In this document: positions 45,482 to 55,827 of the stretch, piece after piece
Numbering within the stretch: position 1 is the first letter of the stretch
Layout: every line of letters begins with the position of its first letter
Source: Oopsacas minuta
Lineage: Eukaryota > Porifera > Hexactinellida > Lyssacinosida > Leucopsacidae
Direction: 5' to 3'
DNA: 64,000 nt
Assembly (NCBI GenBank): GCA_024704765.1
Contig: JAKMXF010000277.1
Coordinates: 475,706 to 539,705 of the forward strand
Translations under genes and position numbers: made by a program
Notes under the pieces: model-generated
What the model saw: the letters and a program-made list of their open reading frames with translations, nothing else
What the model was told of the DNA's origin: nothing
The model's database searches: none

Positions 45482-47670
45482 ATGGCAGAAAACACACGTA
45501 GTAAAGTATTTCATCCTATTTTTGGCTATCCAGGACCCATTCCAGAAAATCAACTTCCAACAAAACTAGATATATAATCATTATAGAATGCTTAGAAATG
45601 AAGATTCTAAATCAATGAGAGATGATATAGCGAAAGAACTAACTGAAGTATTAGTGCGTATCTATAATTTGGCATCCATACCCACTATATCAGAGCTCAA
45701 AATAAAACAGTACATCAATTCTGATATTATCGAGAGAGCTAAATACTACGGAAAAGTATCCAAAACAAGCAACAACCTGACCGTATACAGCCTATTATTT
45801 CCGAATTCAATGTCTTGTTCGATGTCTCAAGTTGCAAATGCCTAATTCAGGAAGGTAAATGTTTTTGCTCTCTCGATAAAAAGATACCACACCGTGAGTG
45901 GCCATTTCTCTTTGATCAGCGAAACGCTCGAAAATTATTTATATCCAGCTTGGATTGCATGACAACCTCTAAAAATTTTGTTAAACAAAAAAGAAAAGAG
46001 GCACAATATGAAAGAGAAGAAAGGGAAATGAAGAGATTACATGCAGTTCAACCTTCGCAAGAATTTATAGAATGTGACTTTGAAGAGTTTGAATCTTTTG
46101 ACTCGAGTACATCTAATACTCACAAGTATACACGTAATCATAATCAATTACGAAATTTCGCCATAATGTGTGATAGATATCAAATTAGCGATCGGGCAGG
46201 CGCAGCTATAGCTAACGCAGTACTGCAGGATTACGGTATTATCACACCGGAAGAAGATAGTCAAATTATTGATAGAAACAAACTCCGTAGATCTAGATTC
46301 TCTGTGAGAAAGGAATTGGCTAATGAGGCTCACGAAACTATCAATGATATATCTGCAATATATTTTGATGGCCGTAAAGATCAAACTAGAGTACTGGTAG
46401 AAAGAGAAGATGGACATTTGCATCAGGATACTGCAAATGAAGAACATTATACTGTCTTATCTGAACCGGGGAATCAGTATGTTGCCCATATAACACCAAG
46501 TTCTGGTAAAGCCAAAGATATAGCAAAGGAATTGACTGATCTTTGCAGGGAGCGTAATTCAAATTTAATGGCGGTTGGAGCTGATGAAGCTCGTGTTAAC
46601 ACTGGAATCTACAATGGGTGTATTAGATTACTTGAACTAGAGTTCACAAAACCACTCCACTGGTTTATTTGCCAATTACATGGTAATGAACTTCCATTGA
46701 GGCATCTCTTTCAAATAATAGATGGAAAACCAGTGGACCCAATTCTTTTAAAGGAGTAATTGGTAAAGAACTTAATTGTGATTTTACTTGCAAACCAATT
46801 GCAGCGTATCATCCTTTATGCGGTAAAACTCAACTTATTGATTGCGATAGTCTCAAGAATTTAAATAAAGATCAGAAATATCTATATAATATCTGCCATG
46901 CAGTTCAGACTGGTATTTGCTCATCTGAACTGGCATCGATGCAACCTGGTCCTATACATCATGCTAGATGGACAACACTGACCAACAGATTACTTAGGTC
47001 GTACATTTCTACGATACATCCCACACCTGAATTATCCCGACTTGTCAATTTTATTGTCAATTATTATGCACCAGTTTGGTTTAGAATCAAGAGTAACCCG
47101 ATTTGCACAGATGGACCTAAAAATATGTTTTTTGCGATATCTATGCTACGAGATCTACCGGAGTCTGACCAAGAAGTAATTTGCGATGTGATACAGAGAA
47201 ACTCATATTTTTGTCATCCAGAAAATCTCCTGTTATCGATGCTTGCAGATAATGATGAACAAATTAGACAAAAGGCAGTGAAGACTATTTTAGATATCTG
47301 AATTAACAGTTCATCATTTAGACCGATTGAAATTCGCCCATTTAATCTTCCTTCAATAAGGTTCACTGCCGAAACATATGTAGATATGATTGATTGGGAA
47401 ACCTCTTTTATCACAGAACCGCCTTTTACAAGATATCTCTCAAAAGAAGTACTAATTAATTGTGTACGTGCTCCACTAGAAATTCCAGCATATCCATGCC
47501 ATACACAAGCTGTTGAAAGAACTATTCAATTAGTCACTAAAAGTTCGTGTTCAGTAACAGGAGAAGATGCGAAACATGGAATAATTCTTTCAACCCTAAC
47601 ATCAAGAAAAAATGCCCGCATTTGGGTCAAAGAAAGATTATGCATGTTAAATATACTTGATATAACATAA
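45482..47670 (+). pseudogene. Large putative DDE-type transposase of the long-TIR element
   Basis: From an ATG at 45482 the product spans about 730 residues over four segments, broken by frameshifts near 45570, 45830 and 46765 and a TGA at 47299-47301. Conserved blocks: CDRYQISDRAGAAIANAVLQ near 46180; AIYFDGRKDQTRV near 46360 (candidate catalytic Asp); AVGADEARVNTG near 46580 (second candidate Asp); HWFICQLHGNELPLRHLF near 46670; DGPKNMFFAI near 47115; RNSYFCHPENLLLSMLAD near 47205; and PCHTQAVERTIQLVTKSS near 47500 (candidate Glu). From memory, the same blocks occur in uncharacterised proteins repeated in spiders, copepods and cnidarians. The catalytic triad is my inference. Nuclear DNA transposition is the likely role. 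Confidence 0.75.
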
Positions 47671-47740
47671 TTGAATCATATACCACGATAGATAAAAAAG
47701 CTAATAATTTTCAAATAATCGGAAAAAAATGAGGAGTGAG

Positions 47741-48076
47741 TAATAATATTAGGGTATGATAGAATATACAAAAACAATCTTGATAACTTAAGTATTTTTG
47801 GACATAGAAATTCGATTAATACACCATTCAATAGCAAATATGCGACTTAGTATTACCAAATAATATATATAAAGGGTCTAAGTCAAAGGAATTTGAAAAT
47901 TCGGACAATATAAAATCAATTTTGCGAAAGTGACACAGCAAAATATAAAACCGCAAGGGTCAAATCGAAATATTTTTCAAATTTAAGTCTCGGATTTTCC
48001 TAGAAAATGGTAAAGGCAACTTTTCCCTTAGGTAGAAGTTGAACCGACGATTTATACTTTTCTCGATCCGGCCTAA
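47741..48076 (-). repeat. 337-bp terminal inverted repeat, right
   Basis: Reverse-complement partner of 44871-45207, ending ctcgatccggcctaa. Confidence 0.9.
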
Positions 48077-48079
48077 TGA

Positions 48080-49807
48080 TTATATCAAATACGGATTTGT
48101 TAAATCTCCTTCCAATGAACAATTCTCAATGTGTTTGCAGTGCGAACAAGTTTTTTCTAATGAGGGAATGAAGCCATAAAGAATGATTGATCATTTGAAA
48201 TCGTGCCACAGTGATAAGGTAGAGAAAGACGTGCAATTCTTCATGAAATTGATAGACAGCCGCAAAGCAAGGGCGGAATCTTTGGAAAAATAGATAGACA
48301 AAACATTGATGGTTTGGTTGCCTCCTATAACATTTCGTATTTCGTTACTAATTGTAACATCTGATAAACCACATTACAATTGGTGAAAAACTCATTTACC
48401 TGCAATCCAGGAAGCAGTTATGCATTCAGATGGGCGAAGTGTGATTAAGTCCATTCCGTTAAGTAATGATACTGTGGCTAGGATAATTAATTTGATGGCT
48501 TGTGATGTTGAGAAAACACTATACAGTATACTTAAAACAACGGAATTTTCTCTTCAAATTGACGATTCCACATCGCTAGGTAACGAAGCACTGCTCCTTG
48601 CATATGTCCGATATATTCTCGAAGGAATAATGGTCGAAGATATGTTGGTTGCTAGAACACTAGTAACTGATAGAAAAGGTGAATCTATCCACAAAGTCGT
48701 GGAAAATTTCTTTCAGGAAAAGGATATTCCAATGAATAATATCACTGCTTGTACAACAGATGGGGCGCCAGCTATGGTTGGTAGGCATCGTGGTTTCATT
48801 TCGTACTTGAAAAAGCTGTGCCTGAGATTTTCGCTATTCACTGCGTCGTCCATCGAGAACATTTGGTAGCAAAACATCTAAGTGGTCGCTTGCACAACTC
48901 ATTGCATATCGTCATTACCGTTATTAATAAAATCAAAGCTTCGGCACTCAAGGAAAGAATATTTCGCCAAATATGTCACGACAACGAAACAGAATTTGAA
49001 CTCCTGCTTTTGCACACAAAAGTGAGGTGGCTCTCAAAAGGAAAGTGTCTCAGTCGGTTCTACAGTCTTTTCGACACCATTTTAGAATTTTTAGTGGAAG
49101 AGAACCCGCAGTTAATGCAGCTTGTCAGTGCAGCGAAATCAAATGTAGCTTACTTGACTGACATTTTTGATAAGTTCAACGCAATGAACTTGCAACTACA
49201 AGGCAATTTAGTCACTCTGGTCAAGTGCAAAACTGTTGTCAGCTCCTTCATAGGGAAACTAACGTTATTTAAACAAAATATCGGTCGACGGGAATTTTAC
49301 CAGTTTCCTCACCTAGCAGGACTCCAAATTTCAGATGACGATTTGCTAGCATATTGTGAACATCTTGAAGTACTGAAAGCGGATATGATCAAGCGATTCA
49401 CTGACTTGTTGGAACTTGAACCGACTCATCGGCTATTTGACCCTTTCTGTGTGGATGCCCCAACAGTTCCACTCTATTTGTAGGAATGGTTGATGGACTT
49501 GCAAAGAGATTGCGAGGAAAAAGTTCATTTTACAATGATGGGTGATGAACGATTTTGGATTGCAATCGCAGGACAAAATAAATTTCCCAATTTGTGGATA
49601 GTAGCAAAACTGCTAGTTCTGGCGTTTCCGACATTATATCTCTTTGAGAGAGGTTTCAGTGCAGTCGTTGAATTACTAACGAAGCAAAGAAACAGACTAG
49701 ATATTTCTGAATGCGGAGATTTGAGATTACTGCTAACTGATATGAAACCAGATGTAAGGATTATCGACGAACATCACGCTCAAGTATACCCTCTCATTAA
49801 TTGCTAA
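48080..49807 (+). pseudogene. ZBED5-like hAT transposase, main part
   Basis: After the nested element the frame gives IKYGFVKS and a BED finger (MCLQCEQVFSNEGMKP ... HLKSCH) near 48130-48210. A degenerate KARAESLEK-type linker follows. The open frame 48420-48869 carries FSLQIDDSTSLGNEALLLAYVR and CTTDGAPAMVGRHRGF with candidate catalytic Asp residues. The frame 48818-49483 carries IHCVVHREHLVAK and KVRWLSKGKCLSRF. The last segment, 49490-49807, has the dimerisation block AFPTLYLFERGFSAVVELL. Lesions: stops near 48173, 48290 and 48385, a one-base shift near 48820, and a stop at 49481-49483. Order and spacing match ZBED5/SCAND3/FAM200 proteins. Confidence 0.88.
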
Positions 49808-49927
49808 ATAGTACATATTATCATTAAACAAATACGAGTGTAGTAAAAATGTTTAGACTTTCTAGAGGGGGGTATTAAGGGAATATTGTTGACAACGGGC
49901 GCTGTCCGAAAAGTTTGAGAAACACTG

Positions 49928-51333
49928 GCTTAGATTTTCAAATGTTTGGTAAATATGTATGTTTAAGTGGAGATATTTTGAGCTCTTCCATTAGTCGGGT
50001 ATTGGAACAAAGAAAGGAATTGGATATTGATGGTTTTACCAGCTTACAAAAGTGAATATCTTTTTCATGTTGAATATTTAGATAAGTAGCCGATTCCCCT
50101 TCTCCTGTTTCACAATCCTAAGTGTAATGTAGAAAGTGAACGAGTTGTGGATAATAGTTAGATCTCAGCTCTGGAGTTAATTTTGAGATTGAAAGTTGTG
50201 AATTGGAAGACTGTAATCTCATAATTACAGAATGGGATAGTTTGTGCATTACTGACTCGAACCATAGAATGTAAATGGTCAGTAATTGGACGAATGTATT
50301 TTCTTCTAAGTTTCATGATGTAAATAGTATATGTGTCTTGAATTTTGACTATTACCGGTTGAGAAGTCAGATAGCCGTAAGATAAACAGTCCTTTCTTTC
50401 GAACTAGAGAAGAATGTAAATTCCATAATTGAAGACCATATGTATTATATATTGACGACGAGAGTTAATAAAATAAACGTGTAGTGTTCAAGTTGTATTC
50501 TGAAGGATCTCTTTCAACTCATCCTACAGATGGCACACGTGCTTATTGTAGTAATTTATCCAGTGGCGAGCGCAGAAAAATGGGAAGATTGTTAGATAAT
50601 TATTCTGTGAGCAAAACATTTAATAAGCAATTCAATGATTCTGACAAAACAGGGAGATTGTGTTATGGCGATTTAACTTATGTAATCGGCGGATTGGTAA
50701 GGAAAGTTAAATCTGAAATGAAATCGGCTAGTAGGTTTTCAAATTCTTACATGGAAAATGTAGCAGCTTCTCAGCAGTACCTCGGTCATCTACTCCCAGA
50801 TTCACCTATTCCAGGTTATGTTCAGTATGTTTCTGGAAGGTCTATGTGTTATACAAAAAAGAAGTTAGCAGCCAATTCAAATTAAAAAACGTATTCACTG
50901 CAATCGTTTATTTGACCAGCTTACCGTCTAGCTAGAGAAAAGAACTTGATATTATTCGAAAGTATAGCGTTAGTGGATAACGAAAATGTCATCAGAATTG
51001 TAAAATATGTGTGATGACTTAGCATTGAGGTTTTGAATACTTTTCCATTAGTGTCAGCTATAATGTCGTATTTGACCTGTTTCTCATTATTATTTTGATA
51101 CAAATTTTCTTCTACATACTATTGAGGGCTGGTGGATTATGTGTTTAAAATTTCTTCTAAAAATATTCATTAATTTTGAAATATTTTATTTTTGAAAAAC
51201 TCAACGAAGAAGTTAGACTAGGGTCACTTCAGTCACCAATATGACTCACTTATACTCATCAGATTGAAACGAAATTAGTATCATTGGAAAGAAGAGAGTT
51301 GAGCGTTTTAAGCAATATGTTTTGATATTAAAA
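49928..51333 (+). repeat. Family X, copy B, segment 3, with 133-codon open frame
   Basis: Continues family X after the ZBED5-like hAT. It includes the open frame 50484-50885, whose product has an acidic/polar N-terminus, KTGRLCYGDLTYVIGGLVRKV, and HLLPDSPIPGYVQYV near its end. Copy C retains decayed versions of the same residues (about 15030-15240), so this segment was once coding. I do not recognise the protein. The part from 50860 on matches copy A and looks like 3-prime untranslated sequence. Confidence 0.6.
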
Positions 51334-51886
51334 AGACGAGCCATTGGCTCGTAGCTTCACGAAGAACTTGACGCATTGCGCCTCGAGGTATTCAACGGAC
51401 AAACAAACAGCCAAACAACAATTGATATATACAATTATTGATGTTGTTTACAATATTCAGACTTGGCATACTCGATTATATCAGTATAGTCGTTGAAAGT
51501 ATGATTCTACTTCAATTTTGAATTTTATTTACTTTATGTACCTAGAGCAAACAAATATTCACAATATATTGTTTATAATACCATATTCGGACTCAGTGTA
51601 CTCGATTACCTCCGATAGTCGTTGAAAGTATGATTTTACCTCAATTTTGAAATTTGTTTACTTTGTATTCATAAAAACAGCTATAAATTTACATACGACC
51701 AATCCAAAAGTGTGAAAATCGGATTCAGCATGTTCGATATATTTAGTCGAGTTCTATTTAATTCTATTCACTTCCTTGATAAACACGATAAATACATAGT
51801 TGTGTAATAATTTCAAAATTGCATACCGTAAATCCTTTCCTTGACAACGGACAAACAGACAGACAACAATTGAGATTTAATAGTAT
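51334..51886 (-). repeat. Helitron-like repeat, most complete copy
   Basis: Read in reverse, it starts atctatactattaaatctc followed by ttgttgtctgtctgtttgtcc. It contains three ~130-bp minisatellite units (near 51461, 51590 and 51720). It ends with acctcgaggcg, a GC-rich segment and the hairpin acgagcc-aat-ggctcgt, then cttttt. Family X copy A gives the empty site: the insertion lies in an A/T-rich position without an obvious duplication. Tandem-repeat core, 5-prime TCTATACTATTAA, 3-prime hairpin and no target duplication together resemble Helentron-associated repeats (DINE-1/HINE type). No coding sequence. Confidence 0.6.
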
Positions 51887-52370
51887 AGATTTACTCTTAG
51901 TTACTTTTTGGTGAAATTTTGATTGTCACGCCTCCTTTGAATTCACCCGCCTAAAGTTAGAATTCGATTCTGAAATTATATATGCACACTTTAGTGATAT
52001 GGATTTTCATGGAAATTCAATTTTATTAAAAAATATTAACAACTCACGGAGCTAGAGGAATTCAAATTTTAAGCCGGGAGTGAGAGTGATAGGGGAACGA
52101 TCTTATTTTACATAAAGTAGGGCCAGTCCAAACTCATGTTTCTTACCCTAAATCCGACTGAATTTCAATTATCTTAATGTTAATCGATAGTTGAGATATA
52201 GACGTTTCTAACAATATCGATATTTTTCGTGAGACACTACAAATTAGCACCAGCAATGGCCTGCAAAAAGCGATAAATTCTCAGGTTTTATGTGTATTAT
52301 GAATTCTAACTATGAGATCATTTCTTGAAGATATTTCTCATCATAACCCCTTCAAAATTTATAGATACCT
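51887..52370 (+). repeat. Family X, copy B, segment 4
   Basis: Resumes after the Helitron-like repeat and matches copy A (37615-37842, 38968-39225), ending near 52370. Confidence 0.65.
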
Positions 52371-52676
52371 TCTTTCGTATCTTATAATTCAATTTCCTTA
52401 AAAAAAACTGGGGTCGCTAGTACTTTTTTTAACATTTGGTGGTAATATATTTTTAAGGGTTCTTTTCATTATGAGTCAATGTTAAAGTTAATTCTTGTGC
52501 ATACAAGTAAATACGTACGTACCTATACATTTGCGTCAATCTTATGGTATTTTCTTCGGAACTAACTTATCTAATTTTATTCCAACACCTAAATTTGCTT
52601 ATTGTATGGCGATAAATATAATGATGCAAGACTGTAACTGACTGTTCAATATCAGTTTCATCATTTTGGTAATCTA

Positions 52677-53000
52677 TAGTTACACTTGAATTCTAGTTAC
52701 GAGACGATATGTCTCTTATTGTGGGCATTATCTACCTCTGATTTAACCGTGTATAAAATTAGAAGGAGTCGATTTAATTAATTGTATTGATAAATACAAT
52801 TCTGAAAGAAAATTAATTTATTTCTTCAACACATCTGAAGCTCAGTTGTAGGTAGATGGTTCAAAATTCTATGGGTTATCTAAAATTAGAAATATATCTG
52901 GATTTTTGCAATTCACGGATGCATGTTTTATTGATCAGTTTTATCACTTCGTTAATGTCATCATCACAGGTGCTTATAGTAATAGCTTTGTTGAGTGTAG
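52677..53000 (+). repeat. Family X, copy D (5-prime part only)
   Basis: Matches copy B segments 1 and 2 contiguously: the cacatctgaagctcagttg and atgttttattgatcagttttatc blocks, ggtgcttatagtaatagctttgttgagtg. This shows the uninterrupted site where Tigger inserted in copy B. It is cut at 53000 by a foldback element. Confidence 0.65.
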
Positions 53001-53814
53001 CCATGGCCTACTATATACACGGCTAGTTAAGCAAAGAATTGCCAAAATAATTTCCAGGCCAGTGATTATACTGTTTGATCATGAAGAATTGTAGTATCAT
53101 TACAAATTCAACTGTAAATAGGATTCCACATATGGCGGAGACATCTAGAATACTTTTGAACCTGCTTTCCAAGTTATTTTAACCGCAATGACGCAATCTA
53201 AGTTCATGCCCTTATATGGGTATTTTGTTGATTTTTGTCAATTTTTTCAGAAATTCTCAAACTAAACTAACCCGTTTTATCAAAATACCTTCTACTTGTT
53301 AAATGTTAGTTTAAGTAACCAAAAGATGATCTTCATTTTCATAAACACTCGTTAAATAATCATTTTAGTGATATTCGCCATAAAATAACATTAAAAAGTA
53401 AACCCTAGAAAATCGAATAAATTCCATCAAAAATGTATGCCAACACAAAATAAGTTATAATTGTTAACCACTTTATAAGTATATTGAATAGTCTTTCTAT
53501 TGTGTTTTTGTGCTAAGTTAATACGAATCATGATTCATTTCATGGGATTTGTGGGTATTTCGATAATATTGGTATTTATTAGTAAAATAGTTACTATCAT
53601 TGAAGGTGAACGTTGATTACATCATTGTGGTTAAAATAACTTGGAAAGCAGGTTCAAAAGTATTCTAGATTTCTCTGCCATATGTGGAAACCTATATACA
53701 GTTGAATTTGTAATGATACTGCAATTCTTCATGATCAAACAGGGTATAATCAATGGCCTGGATATTATTTTGGCAATTCTTTGCTTAGCTAGCCGTGTAT
53801 ATAGTAGGCCATGG
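53001..53814. mobile_element. Foldback/MITE element with ~205-bp inverted arms
   Basis: Arms 53001-53205 and 53607-53814 are inverted copies: ccatggcctactatatacac / reverse at 53795-53814, gcaaagaattgccaaaataat, aattcaactgta, aagtattctaga / tctagaatactt, cttggaaagcaggttcaaaag. The inner 400 bp is not inverted and is non-coding. No clear target duplication was seen. Both open frames listed over the right arm are arm translations only. Confidence 0.8.
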
Positions 53815-54553
53815 ATCACTTGATATTAATCTGGAATCGGGGATGCAGTAGTAATCGTTTATCAGAGCTTGAAAAATGGTGCATTTTTAACAACATTTTT
53901 CCCTTCTGACCAAACAGATCAAGTCATTTCGAACTGATTATAGTTGGATAATATGGCATTTGTGAATAATTGACCATCAATTATATATTTATTCTAGCCA
54001 AAAATGTACCGATTTTGTTTTATCGATAAAATTAAAATTGCATGTCATATTTAATAGACTTGAAGTATTCAATGGTCCTTGAAATTCTAGACAGTGGATA
54101 GGCTTTAGTTTCTTAGCCTGTGTGCACTACATATTTGTAGAACAACAAATTACTAACACTATAAGCTAAAAATTTAGGGTATGCGGGAAAATGGATATGC
54201 CATAATTTTGGTAGTATTTTATATATTGTAATTGGCAAATGTATTGTGTTTTAGGTCATAAATTTGTACTATTGAATTATTTTTGGCAAATATATCGATT
54301 TACTCTTGCAATGATTCAGAGCTTGTATTATTTGGGGGCACATACTGCATGTTCTCGGCAAGAAATAAATAACCAGTCGGTTTTGGTAGCTAATTATTTT
54401 GATAATAAATTGATGAATCGTTTGCAACCATTAGTATTAGTAATAACATTTAGAAAATCAATTTAACAACTTAGGCAACTGTGTATTTAATGCTAATCCA
54501 AGAAGTGGCAGTATAAATTTCACAATGATTAATGCCAACGTAATGAAATATAC
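53815..54553. other. Start of intron 1, no feature found
   Basis: AT-rich intron sequence adjoining exon 1. A plus-strand frame at 54239-54466 has no recognisable domain. The continuation of the exon 1 reading frame into 54458-54553 encodes a hydrophobic tail. I interpret it as intron because a good donor precedes it. Confidence 0.45.
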
Positions 54554-55576
54554 CTGAATAATAACATGATCAGGAGAATCTAAAACAGAATGATTAAATT
54601 CAAACTCTTCTAAACCAGTACATTCGCAAAATATTTCCATAAATAAAGACCATATTTGTACAATATCCATATCAAGCTGTAATTTAGCTACGAAGAAAAT
54701 TTGCAGAGGAATCTGTGAACAAATATTTGAAGTAGCAGCTCCCAAAAATGCATCGAAAGATTCAGCCTCTAATATTTTGAGAATACTGGCGACAGATTGT
54801 TGAACATTAGATACTATATCAGAAGAAGAATAAAGTATTCTTCCATAAAACAGGTTTATACCGTTGAAATTAAACAGTTCAATTTTAGAAGAAATTAGTT
54901 TTTCAGGCATATCGTTAGTATAGCAATAATCTGAAAATTTGTATGCTTGATTCAATATTGCGTTGAAATCAAATTCGGAAATAATTGAAGAAACTTTTGA
55001 AAGTATATCAGTTTCCAACCCAAAAATATGTTGATTGTTATTTATAATATGCGAAAGAGACAGAGTTATCATCTTGCAAACAAGGGATTCCTGAAGTGTA
55101 GAATCAGAAAGAATAATAGTAGATAGATGAAGTAAAAATTTGGGATTCTGTAGGGGAAATTCGAGAAGGGGATCAAATTTTTCTTGTACAATACTTTCAC
55201 CAAAGCGAATATTAAATAACTTAAGAGTGTCTGGAGAAATATCGATTTTGCCAATATAATTTCTGGGAAAAGAACTTAAAAAGATAAACTCGCGGAAATC
55301 GATCATGATCCGTGCCAATACGACTTTAGAAAAATTCTGAAATATTGGATCAGATGTATCAAACGAAAAAATGGGAATGTAAGTATATTTATCAGTGCTA
55401 ACTACTTGTATTTGCTTGAAAAAAACATAACACAAGGTAGAAACTATGTATTCAAAGTCTGATCTGCTAGGCGAAATAACAAAACAAAAATTTTCAGAGT
55501 CTGCAAACGTGAATTCAATCCCTTTATGTAAGATATTCTTCTTCCATAAAGTACAACTAGATATAATAGTTTCCAT
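54554..55576 (-). CDS. PRUNE2-like gene, exon 1: prune-type DHH/DHHA2 region
   Basis: 1023 nt, 341 codons without interruption. The ATG at 55576-55574 (METIISSCTLW) fits the start of prune proteins (ME-x-[FY]-L-x-x-C) better than the more upstream TTG. FCFVISPSRSDFEYIVSTL then aligns without gaps to the first DHH block (HVVxGxxxCDLDSxxS), keeping the first Asp but changing the second to Glu. YIPIFSFDTSDPIF and a later FLLHLSTIILSD block follow. The segment normally carrying Asp-His-His is shortened and lacks it. The DHHA2-like part ends FEFNHSVLDSPDHVIIQ at the donor CAG|GTATAT. Prune enzymes are Mn/Mg phosphodiesterases; this version is probably inactive, as in PRUNE2. Similarity is remote and judged by eye. 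Confidence 0.6.
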
Positions 55577-55827
55577 ATACAAGAAAATGAAATAATCTAA
55601 ATATGTAAAAAAGGGAGATTTGGCATACAAAATCCGCAAAGTAGAGCAAGTTACAAACTTGTGATATCCTGTGAATGTTGTATATTATATCTCAATGTGG
55701 CACGTGGATGTCATGTTGTTGAACTCAGAAGTTAAAATATCATGTTCATCTCTGAGAAGAAATGACAAAATTTTCATAACATGATAATGTGTTCGTAGTA
55801 ATGAATCTAGATTAGGGAACTTTTGAT
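55577..55827. other. Upstream region of the PRUNE2-like gene
   Basis: The frame stays open upstream of the chosen ATG to about 55660. An acceptor-like attcacag lies at 55669-55676, so a non-coding first exon farther upstream is possible. No TATA box or initiator could be assigned with confidence. Confidence 0.3.

Larger units (their letters stand above)
44871..48076 (+). mobile_element. Unclassified DNA transposon with 337-bp inverted repeats, 3.2 kb
   Basis: The element is delimited by 337-bp inverted repeats beginning TTAGGCCGG. The insertion site in the hAT coding sequence is exactly defined: the gene text is restored when the element and one TGA are removed. The target duplication is therefore TGA (44868-44870, 48077-48079). 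If only GGCC... counts as element end, it would be TGATTA. One large plus-strand gene fills the interior. Long termini, large protein and TSD do not fit any superfamily I can name with certainty. Confidence 0.85.
44433..49927 (+). mobile_element. ZBED5-like hAT transposon containing a nested element
   Basis: Ends cagtgtttctcaaa and tttgagaaacactg are perfect inverted repeats. Flanks acttagat (44425-44432) and gcttagat (49928-49935) match at seven of eight positions. Inside both ends lie G-rich tracts ending in gcgctg / gcgctgtcc. Without the nested 44871-48076 element it would be about 2.3 kb. Its gene is on the plus strand. The nested element cut the beginning of the coding region. Confidence 0.92.

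Noticed and set aside
54458-54553. Hydrophobic C-terminal extension of the exon 1 frame (possible membrane segment)
   Set aside because: It follows a strong donor (CAG|GTATAT) at a point where prune similarity continues in exon 2, so it is most likely intron.
55577-55639. Upstream TTG start giving a 393-codon protein
   Set aside because: The ATG at 55576 fits the N-terminus of prune proteins and needs no non-standard start.
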